A DNA stretch of 64,000 nt from Callipepla californica brunnescens. Taxonomy: Eukaryota > Chordata > Aves > Galliformes > Odontophoridae. The stretch covers positions 35,652,842 through 35,716,841 of the forward strand of contig JALIRH010000003.1 in NCBI GenBank assembly GCA_023055505.1, read 5' to 3'. The notes below the pieces were generated by a model. The model did no database searches, was not told where the DNA came from, and saw nothing but the letters and a program-made list of their open reading frames with translations. A program made the position numbers and the translations under genes. Numbering within the stretch: position 1 is the first letter of the stretch; every line of letters begins with the position of its first letter. Below, piece after piece: positions 14,501-24,424 of this stretch.

Positions 14501-17500
14501 GATAACTAGAGCTGCTCTCCAGCACAGGAAACTGGGAAGGTTAAGCTGCCAAACTGTTGGCATCTTGATGAAGGAGTGTAAACTAACTGCTGTCACTGCT
14601 GCAGATCAAATGAACCTAACCAGAATGAAGTAATTATGAAATCCTCCCAAAAGATCATGAATATTCATGGGTCAAGTACAAACAGTTGAAGTTCATTTTC
14701 GTGTGAGGAAATAACCCTGGTATTCCATTCTCACTACATATGAAATCATAATATTCTTTGAAAGCAAAGGGTGCTGTTGCTTGCTCCTCAGGCTAACAGG
14801 TACCACTGCGTGCAGCAGCAAGCAGCCTGCCTGACCCCTTCCAAATTGTCATGCTGTGTTGATCGGGAGGTGGCCAAAATGGTTGCCTAGCTGCCTGGGG
14901 CATGCACAACACAGGGTCGTGCCGGTTGGACGGGCACGTGCTTGTTGCGTGCAGTGAGACAAGAGCTGAGGTGGCTGCTGCCCTGTCCTCTCAGTAGGGG
15001 CTGTCACTGCTGGTAGTTCTTCAGCATATGTCACCTCTGCTGATGGCATTGGCAGCAGCTGAGCTGCAGGAGCTGTGGCTTTCCTCAAACACCCCCCTTG
15101 GATACAGAGAGGAGAGCCTCACGTTAATTGGCCATGTCTGAAAATGGCAGTCTTTGGCAAGGGCCAGCACTGCAAACCGCTGCTTAACCCTGCAGAGCTG
15201 TGGGAGATGGGAGCAAGCAGTGCTGACAGCAAAGATGCTGAGTGGTGGGAACAGATCCCAGTGCACTTGCTGGATGTCACTGGTGTGAAGGTGGCTCCTG
15301 GGTCCTTTCCTCAGTGGATGAGGAGATGAGATGAGTCATCACTTTATTTTCTTGCTGTAGAAGAAAAGATCCCTATTCCCCTGACACTGCCCTATAGCAC
15401 CAGGTGTTGGCCAGCCTCTCTCTACGCTGTCTGTTCCCAGGATGAGCAGCCCAGGAGAGATAGGCAGGCTCCTCAGCTCCTCCCGGGGCTATTTGGCAAT
15501 GGGCTTTGCTAAGTCAAGCCAAACTTGTACCTGTAGTGCTTCCAGATAGGGGAACCAAACAGAACACAGAAAGAGGAAGGCTTTTTCTTTCCCTTTTTGA
15601 GTGTACCTTGGTGCATGTTAGCACAGAGCCTTGCCACATGCAAAATCTTCAAATTATTTAAAATCTGTATCAATACTGGTTTCAATTGTGGAGATTTTTT
15701 TTTTCTCCTGTAAATAGCAGTCTGTTTACTGTTCAGGTTTTCCTAACCACTGGCATTGCTGGTTTGGGGAGAATCTGGCTTTAACTTCAGCATACAGTTG
15801 CAGAGCCTAATTAGCTCCCTAGATTAATTGAGCTTCTGTTTTTCAGCTGAGAATTTATGAGAAGCTGGCACTGTAATGAGACAGAGCAGTAGGATCCTTT
15901 TTATCTTTGTGCTTTGTTTGCGTGTTTTTAATGGTTCCTTGTGAATGAAGTTTGGCTCTGTGCTCGGAGTTGGAAGTGGAGTCTGTTTTCAGTGCTGTCC
16001 TCTCTCTGACACTGACAGTGGTCTCTGCAGATCTGCCTTGCAGCCTTCCCCTCCTGCCCACACCTTGGACGTGCTCTGGTTGTAGTGTCAAAGACATTCA
16101 CATCTCTGGGCTCTCATCTGAGTTAGTGTGTTGGCCTGTAAATAAAGGGTTATGTCTTTGTTCCATATTCCCAAAGTGAGAAGTTCTTCTATACCAAACC
16201 TCAGATATTCATACAGCTGTGGTGAAGACTGTGAGGAACTTCTTTCTCACACTGGATTAATTATTTAAATGAAGCCTGTACTGGTTCAAGTCCAGAGCTG
16301 GCACAAGACAGAAATGAGAAGGTGGAGGGGCCATCTTCCTCTGTGCTTCCCCAGCACTGATATGGACATACGCAGCTCAGACCTGGGTTGAAAGTGTCAG
16401 AAACTGTGTGTTCTTTGATTTGTATAGGTAAAAGAGGAGCTGTTGAGTGATAACAACTGCTTTATTGCAAGATAGATCTAGTGTGGCTGAAAGCGAACTG
16501 TTGAGAGTAGTCGTTGGGACATCCAGACTGGAGCACTTCTGTGTCATTTTTTGGTAAGGCTACTCCTTACATGTTCTGTGGACAGCTAAAGTTTTGTCAG
16601 TTTTGGGAGCAGCTTCTATACAGGCCCCTTTTTGTGCCTTTTATGGTCAGAGGGACAGTCAGTTTAAGACGTTATAATAGCTAGAGCTCTTTGGACTATC
16701 CTTTTATTAGTTTTCTTTCTTTGTGCTTCTGTCATATGTGCAAGGATTGTTCTGCAACATGAAATTTCCATGGAAAATTTTATTAGACCTCTTGGCCTCA
16801 CTCTGCTTGTGCCTACACACACTGCTTTTATTTCCTCGTTCCTAATATCAAAATTATTAACAGAAAGGAAAGATGTAGCTAAGCAAATGATACCAGATCC
16901 TTGTGAATTCAGTTGTTAGTAATGTACTGTTCTGGTTTTGTACCTTTTAAGCTGTGAACTGTCTTCTGTAGAGATTATCTCTGTGCAATAAGAGCCAAAA
17001 CCAAATGGAGTATTTATATGATTCTCTCATTATCCGAGCATTTATTACTATGAACAAAGCAGTGCATTATCACAAGGGAACAGAGTTAAGACTTTATGAT
17101 CAAAACTAACTGCCATACTTCCAGAGATTTTTCCTTTAACATAGCTCTATAAATAATTAGATTACAAGACACCTGAGGGCATACATCGTCTCATCCTGTA
17201 ACAGTAACACCTTGAGAGAGTTGACAACATTCTCCTTTTGGCCAAGTGCCTAGGAAGACACCAAGGTGTATGATTAATAGAGAGCTCAAGCACACACCCT
17301 TGCATGTCCTAATGCTTATTTATAATATTGTATTCTACCTCTTGAGAGTGTTATTTCTATTTCTGATGGTTCTGCTTTTGTCATTAAATAGCTAAAATCC
17401 TTGTAGTAGTGGGGTGAGATGAAGGGGAAGATCAGGAAAATATATTCTCTAAGATAGGTGGGGAAAAAAAGAGAAACAAATGAAATGTATAATATGATGG

Positions 17501-18620
17501 GTTAAAAAACTCCACAGCAAAATCAGAGTTCCAAGACGTGAGCTGGATCTTCCTTTCCAGCATTCCTTCAATTTGTGGAAAAGCCCTGTACTTGTCTCTC
17601 CCATGCAAAGAATGAGATGCTGGGCAACGCAAATTCCTTCAAATTTGCTGAGCAGAATTTTCTTCCGGCTTCATTTCCAGTCACATTCTATTTTGAAGCT
17701 CTAAACAAAAGCAATTATCGTTTGCCTCTTCTCTGTGTAACACATTTTGAAGACAGTACCAGCATGGATTCTCATAAAGCTGAAGGATGTCAGAAGGCTC
17801 TGATCAAGCCGTGCTCCCTTGTCCAGGTCTGCACCTTATTTATACAGTGTAGTGTGGTGAGCATGCCAAATAATATGGCGCTTTATAGGGTGCCTTTGGT
17901 GGGTATGAGTGAGCAGCTGGGGAGATTCAAATGGGGAGGGGCCCTGATGGTTTTTCAGCACTAGTGGAGGATGTTAATAGGAGCAAGAGTTGAAGAAAGA
18001 GATCAGCGCTGGGAGAGGGGCTAGTAATGATGTTGGACACTGGCAAAGTCTGCTGCAGCTAGTTAGTCCACAGCAGGATAAAATGGAGCAGTGTTGGGCT
18101 ACTTCAGTAGGGAGCTCGGGGTGAGAATCATAGTGTGGGACTGAGATTGAAGTAGAAAGATGAATCGTGGAAGCCCCAGGAAAATGCTGATAGGAGGGAA
18201 CGGTCTGATAAGAGAAGAACATGGCAAAAAGGATGTGAGCATGTGAGAGCAAAATTCTCTTATAGTGCAGGAAAGGACTGCAGTGCTCCTGAACTCCCTT
18301 ACCAGCAGCAAATACTAGCAATACCTCAAGGTAAAGTGTGAGTCATCTCCTCCTGTTCTATTGCTTATCCATACAAAAGTGGCAGCTGGCTGCTGCTGCC
18401 AGGCTTGTTGGCTAGTTCAGAAGCATAGGCTTTTTAATACATAGGAAGGCTCTGAACCTGAGCCCCCTGGTATTTCATTTAAGTATGAACATAAATCCAC
18501 ATAAAATTACAACAAACATATAAGAACACTGAGATTGTGAAATCAACTACTACAGTGTCAGGAAATGCTAGAATATGGTTGTGTTAGCACACCTACTTTG
18601 GGCTCATGAGCTATATGTAT

Positions 18621-18662
18621 TGTTTTTTTTTTTTTTTTGTTTTTTGTTTTTTTTTTTTTTTT
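18621..18662 (-). repeat. Long interrupted poly-T tract (poly-A on - strand)
   Basis: About 40 nearly pure T are broken by G at 18622, 18639 and 18646. On the - strand this is a poly-A tract, preceded at 18676-18671 by the hexamer AATAAA with 8 bases between. That arrangement resembles the tail of a reverse-transcribed mRNA. It could also be plain homopolymer expansion. See the finding on a possible retrocopy. Confidence 0.85.
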
Positions 18663-19508
18663 GCAGGACATTTATTCCCTGTAAAATTATAGCCTTTTTA
18701 AAGGCAAATGAAGACCCTGCTTTGGAGATGAATCAGGCCAGTACTGACATGAGGTAGTCATCAGTAAACTCTGCCCTGACTTGTAACAGGAGTTGGAAGT
18801 ACAGAAGTTGGAGGTGTGGAAGGGAAGAGGGAGGTATTATGAAGGGAGCTGGTACTGACTTCGGAACACGTTCTGCCAATGCATTTCCAGTATTTGTAGG
18901 TGGACTGTGAACTGTGTGTTTTTGGTTTGCTGAGTAACCAGAGGGAGAACCAGCTGTCCCATTTTCTCTGCACTAGAAGTCAAAGGAACCTGTACTTTGA
19001 ATATGAAAGACTATAATGCTCAGTACTTCGAAAGATCAGTGCTTCACACCAAACACCTATACTCAGTACTGCAGGTGTTAACAGGGGATTATATACCTCA
19101 CCTCAAAAGCATTCATCAGATATGGCATTGATGAGCTCCACAAGAAAGAAAAAAACACAGGCCTTTGAAGAAATAAGTCATTCTGGATGCAGAGCTGCAT
19201 TTGTATAGTCCTAACAGTAGGCAAAGCACAAGTCCACACATTAAAAGAGAGAGATTAAATCAAAGACTGAATAACTTCTTGTTCAGTGAGCAGTGTTTAT
19301 CCTGTGCAGGGATTGAGGCAGGGGTCTAGTGGAAGAATGGTATACAGTTGTGAAATTAAAAGATACTGTCTTAATGCACACAGTCAAGTGGGATTTAGGC
19401 ATTGTCCAAACAAACTTATCATGATCTTGAGTACTTCATTCTTCTAATGTTCGATTCTGTTTTGTTTGAATTGGAGTATAATTAAGCTATTGTGAAGAAG
19501 GAAAAAGC

Positions 19509-19541
<33 letters not shown>
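19509..19541. repeat. (AT)n microsatellite
   Basis: This is a 33-bp alternating AT run interrupted once by GT at 19529-19530. It is self-complementary and could extrude as a cruciform. It is intronic. Confidence 0.95.
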
Positions 19542-21335
19542 AGAAGCACTAAGATGTGTTTTTTTCCTTCTTGCTGAGTCAGTGAAAAGACTAATTTATG
19601 CTGATCCAAGTTTGCGTGGTGGTCTCAAAAGACAAGAAAGAAATATTGTGCTCACTGCAGCATATGTCTCTTTTTAGGAGATTTAATATCTTTTAGGGTT
19701 CCTTAATAGTAGCTATTAAGAGAGACAGAAAATAGTAATATGGGTCTTCTAGGGTCTGCTGTAAGGTGAGAGGGTGAGGATATGGAGAAGATAAGAGAGT
19801 AGCCTGGAGAAGAGACAACTCCTCTCCTGTCCTCTCAACACAGACAGCTGCTACTTCATGGGATGAAGTGAACTTTTCTGTCTGGCATGTGCACAATTCT
19901 TCCTTTCTTTCTTGTTCCTCTGCACTTTGGCTGCTGACACTCTTCTTAGAGATGTTTGAGCGTAGCTTTCTTTCCCCTGGGCTCCTGCCTCTGGATTTTT
20001 CCAAAGATAGAGCTTTGTGTAGTTTAGTTTGGAATTTTATCTGTGTGGAATATAGGAAGTATTTAGCAGTATGTTACTGTAGCCATGGTAATCTGAGGAC
20101 CCTAACAAAGAAAGGTTTACAAATAGGGGTAATAGCATTTGGTTTAATAAAATGTGAAGTTAGAAAAATCAAATAACCTTTGAAGTACTGAAAAGGCTGC
20201 AGAATGGGTTTGCTGATAAAAAGGTTTTGGCATCTGAGGTGTGGTGTTTTCCTGTCCTCACCTTCATGTGCTGTTCTTCATACGTTATTTTCCTAAATTC
20301 ATGAAGAGTTACAGTAAATTTCCTAACCTATAAAAATGTTAGTGAATGGGATAGAACTACATTTCAAATGAAGGCATGTATAAAATGGGGTCAGTGTGCT
20401 GCCCTGACATAGCATTTCATTTCTCTTAGAGCAGAACACAAATGGATCATTTCTGTTGCTAATGCATCCCTGAAGATCTCTTATTTGCTAGGAAGAAAGC
20501 GGTGCATGAGCCACCTGCACCCAGGAACAGCAGATCTTCTTTTCTACATTTCCTGTGCCTAAGTTTGTTTTGCATGGGCAGAAGATCAAAAATGTTCTTC
20601 ACTCTCAAAGCTCTTTTAGTGCAGGCATTCCCTTTGTTGTAAAACCTGTGGCTTTGCAGGAAGTTTTGCTCTTGCAAGTACCGGCTCATGAATCACCTAA
20701 TGAAATAGTTTTCTTTTTCATGCAGAAATGCTGTGTCAGCACTCACAACAGCAAAGCATTTACTTCATGTCTCACACTATATGACAGGCTAATTTCAGTG
20801 AGATATCCAAAATATCAATAACTTTATTCGTTGACGATAGAGTGAGTTAAAAACTAATAGTTACTAAGCTGCATGTCTGTTACTATGTTCCCTTTGATTT
20901 TTAGTCTTTCCTTAGGAGTCAGCAGGGGTTATAGTGAGATACCAGTGAACCATGAACAGATGAATGTTTTAAGACAATGTCTAGAATTGAAAAAAATATG
21001 ATTATTAAATTGATTCCTCTTTATTTTGTTTCTCAATGTAAAATACTGACAGGAGGCTGGTTATTTTGTCTGTGTCTGAAGCTACACTGATAGTCCAGAT
21101 ACAAGCAGTATTGGAGGAAATTCTAAAATTAGAAATCAGTATTGGCTCAAGTTCTTTGCTGCTAATTTTCTTGCTTCAATCCTAACCAAAAAAAATCTGT
21201 CCTTTAGTTTCTTTCCAATATATATCACAGCATTTGAATTACAGAATAAGAATTTCCTCTGTATCATCATTCTTCTTGCAAGCGTGTATTTCAATGCAAG
21301 GCAGATGGGACAGATTATTTCATATTCATAATGCA

Positions 21336-21902
21336 TATAGCTCTAGGAGAGCTGCACCGCAGTGTGCTGATGCTGGCTGCATGGGTTATGTATTCTCAGG
21401 AGATCTACATGTTCAGAATGCATTCTTTTGCCCTTTCCCCCATTGTCTCCTGTTTTGCTGTGATAGAAGCTCAAGCAAATGAAAGGCTTGTTATTGATTT
21501 CTGTACAGATGTTTATAATTTCCGTGTAACTCTGCATTGGAGTGGCAGTAACTGATGTACAAAATTTGACATCTTAATTATTCCTTGATGGAAAGGAGGG
21601 CCACTAACCTGAGGTACAGCAGCCTATTAACTCAGTATCTGTGGATTCAAAGCAGCCTTAGGTTACAAGAAAAATTAGTGAGGCCATCTCACTGTAGTCT
21701 TTATGGATGTTTGTTTGCTTCTGAAAGTTGCCAGATTGTCTTCGATGTGTCTGGAGTAGAAGGAAGCAGAAATTCTGAAATATAAAATATTTTCCATCCA
21801 GTGTTGCTAGCCTAGCTGAAATCACAAGCACTATAAAGCTCAGAGTAGCACGTTTTATGAGCCAGCATCAGCACACTGTGGTGTGGCTCTCCTAGAGCTA
21901 TA
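21336..21902. repeat. Imperfect inverted repeat, 43-bp arms with 481-bp core
   Basis: The left arm (21336-21378) and the reverse complement of the right arm (21860-21902) match at 40 of 43 positions by my count. The three differences are all transitions. Both arms contain 'tatagctctaggagagc' and 'cagtgtgctgatgctggct'. The octamer CATAATGC lies just outside the left arm (21327-21334) and 8 bases beyond the right arm (21911-21918), which could be a decayed target-site duplication. The core has no transposase-like open frame. A non-autonomous DNA transposon or an ancient hairpin-type conserved repeat are the main options. Confidence 0.8.
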
Positions 21903-23136
21903 CGGCCCACCATAATGCTTGCTGCATCAAAATACGCATCCCAAATGTTGCTATTTACTCAATTAAAAAGAGAGATTCAAGAATTCTCATGTTTGTCTGG
22001 CAGTCCCTGTCTAGTGGACATAGGTTAATTTCCCACAGGTTGCAGCTTTATGCAGAATTCCCATGAGCTGGGAACGTTAAATGCATGACTAAAGGCACAT
22101 GTGCACCATAAGTATTAGCAGAGATGGAGCAGTGACCCCCAAAAATCTACTCCCAAGCTATTGACAGCATTGCTGTCAGGAAACGTTTGCTGTATGCCAT
22201 TTATCAAGCATAAGTAAATATCAGGCTGCTGTCTTTGCTTTGAGGCGTGTGTAACTATTATTCACAACCTTTAGTGCAGGGGAGAGGCTCTGTTCAAAAA
22301 GATACAATTTCCCAACTGGTCAGCTATTTGATTTGTGCATCTCGTAGTTAAAGCTCCCTTAAAATATATATACTGTGCATTTTTGACTACAGGATTAGAT
22401 GAATCCCACACAAACATTACATATGCATCATTATGCTGTTAAAACTGTTGTGCTTGATGATTCCAATTCTTAGTCTAGTCACAGACAGCTCCACAGTAAG
22501 GCATCAGCATTTCAAAAACTGTCGCGTTCTGAACAACAGAGTAAATGGCAAGAACTGAAAATTTGATTCCTGCTTCAGCAAAAGAAAAGATCTAATATGA
22601 AAGAACTGTTGTGAGAAGTCTTAAGGCTTGACTGGCTTGTATTTCACCAATACCATCCAAAGTTATTTCAGTGATTTAAGTAGTGGTATTATTGAATTAC
22701 ACAGTGCCCCAGCAGGCAAGAGAAACTTTGGGTCCTCTAATCTAATCCACTACACTTTTGTCTACTGGAGCTAGGCCAGAGTCTGCTTGTACACTGCACA
22801 CTGGAAAAGGGCAGAATGTGTCCACTGCTGTGGTGAATTCTTATTCTCCAACACTGGTCTGCAATTCTGTATTTGCCAATGGTAACTGCACTGAAGGAAC
22901 GAGACCATATGAAGATGCAGAAGGGGAACTGTGAAGATAAAAGAAGTTTAAATCATAGTCCAGAGTCTTTCAGTGTGCTCAGCTGCAGATACATGATAGT
23001 GCAAACCTGAGGAACAGAACTAATTTGAATTCCACTAAAAAGAGCAGAAAAAAATTTGCCGAGACCCAAGTCACATCACGATGGCAGAAGTGAAGCTTTG
23101 CTGGCTAATGCAGCCTTAATTCATTTTATTTTGCAG

Positions 23137-23299
23137 AGACAGCAAGCTCACCATGTTGCTTCGAGAGTCCCTGGGGAATATGAACTGCCGCACCACAATG
23201 ATAGCTCACATTTCAGCCGCTGCGGGGAACTACGCCGAGACGCTGTCCACCATCCAGATTGCATCCAGAGTCCTCAGAATGAAGAAAAAGAAAACCAAG
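23137..23299 (+). CDS. KIF26B: KIF26B coding exon: end of kinesin motor domain
   Basis: The exon is flanked by 'ttttattttgcag' and 'gtaaga'. It starts with the last base of a split codon (probably Arg) and then encodes 54 residues, from [14 protein letters not shown] to M-K-K-K-K-T-K, ending in phase 0. This is the end of the kinesin motor fold. The S-K-L-T core is followed by L-R-E-S-L-G-N, the beta-strand M-I-A-H-I-S, and the helix [14 protein letters not shown]. Kinesin-1 has the equivalent of E-T-L-N-T-L-R-Y-A in that helix, and the divergence fits the KIF26 (kinesin-11) group, whose motors bind microtubules but are reported to lack normal ATPase activity. The basic M-K-K-K-K-T-K stretch replaces a conventional neck linker. 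KIF26B rather than KIF26A is chosen because of the downstream exon and the SMYD3 neighbour. Confidence 0.93.
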
Positions 23300-24424
23300 G
23301 TAAGATGCGTATAACTTCCTTCTTGTAGTGTTGGAAGAGGGAGCAGGAAGGACCCCAAAAGATCCTTGATGGGGGCAGCATAGCATATAGCAAAATCAGT
23401 AATTGATTCCAAAGTGCAAAGGTTGTATGTACCCTGTCTTAGGCGAGTGGCTCAGAGCACATAGCAGACTAGGGGAATGTAAACGCTTCAGATAGAGGGG
23501 TGCTTTCAAACATATCTGTCTTAACAGATTTTTAAACTGGCCTCCTGTATTGATAGAGCTGAGAGTGTAAATCTTCAGTTATGTTCTTAGTACTAATGAA
23601 ATAACAAGGAATGTAGAGAAAATTGGGTTTAATGAAGAATTACATTCTCTGTGCTTCTCACAGAGAGTAGGAGAAAAATGAACTTTGTGTTGTGTCCATT
23701 GCCAGTATTGAGGCCCCATTTATTCTGAGTGCCTCTAAATATGTGTGATAAGTTTTCCAAGGAATAAAGTGATGGTGAACTATATCCAGTTCCATGCATA
23801 TGGAGTCCTGGTTCCTCCTGTGTAGTTTGCAGTGTGAATTGGGTGCAACCAGTGAATATTTGATTTAAATTGACAGTCTGTGGATTGAAAAAAACTTTGA
23901 AGAGAGACAACTGAAGGGATTAATTCTGCACACCATCACAGCATTACGTCCCCACAAAGGCAGGGATTCATTTCACACACCATCACTGCAGTGTGTACCC
24001 AAGGACTCCATTCAACATATTATACAACTTCACACACCAGCAGTACGATGAAAAGGGTCTATCTTTATTTTCTGTGCCTTATTTCTGTAATGAGTTTTCT
24101 TGTTCCTATTCACACACAAAAATAGGAATGCCCTTGGCAAATAACCAGTTTATTTGGTTGATCTAAATTAGGTGAGGGCTCATGATCTGTTTATTCAGTA
24201 CTTTATTTTTTTGGAAGCCTCATGACTGAGAGTGGGACATTTAGAGTTGGGGCATTGGGTACTCTGTTGAACACTGCTGTATGTTTGCTGTAAGACTGGG
24301 TATAAGAAGCTTCAGAGCTCTGTGCCTTAGTTTAGAGATTTCCCAGTTTAGATGTGTCTTTTTTTGTGCAAGGAGCTGTTTGCAATTCTGAAATGCCATG
24401 GTCTCTGTCTCTCTGATGTTGCAG
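23300..24424 (+). other. KIF26B: KIF26B intron, 1125 bp
   Basis: The intron begins GTAAGA and ends with the pyrimidine-rich 'tctctgtctctctgatgttgcag'. It joins phase 0 to phase 0. I see no gene or repeat inside it. An in-frame ATG at 24398 lies in the acceptor tract and is not a start codon. Confidence 0.9.

Larger units (their letters stand above)
1..23136 (+). other. KIF26B: KIF26B intron (inferred), no exon recognised
   Basis: This stretch precedes the first recognisable KIF26B exon. I looked for the preceding motor-domain exon, which should end in a sequence like H-V-P-Y-R before a GT donor, and found none on the + strand. The whole stretch is therefore taken as the 3' portion of a large intron. 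Its open frames are short, unrelated to known proteins and lack splice context. It contains an old and a younger CR1 fragment, a LINE reverse-transcriptase relic, a reverse-strand CR1 relic, AT and AC microsatellites, a long poly-T tract and an inverted repeat. These are listed separately. A small missed exon cannot be excluded. Confidence 0.65.

Noticed and set aside
14849..15330. Local GC-rich stretch with several CpG as a CpG island or promoter
   Set aside because: CpG density is modest and short. There is no first-exon-like frame, and it lies inside the inferred KIF26B intron.
17575..17964. 129-codon open frame on the + strand
   Set aside because: No similarity to a known protein, no splice sites at its ends, and ordinary intronic composition. 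This length can occur by chance in 64 kb.
24398..24424. ATG in frame just before the giant exon as a KIF26B start
   Set aside because: It lies in the pyrimidine-rich acceptor tract of an intron. The TAC at 24425 follows a clean CAG and continues in frame from the preceding motor exon.
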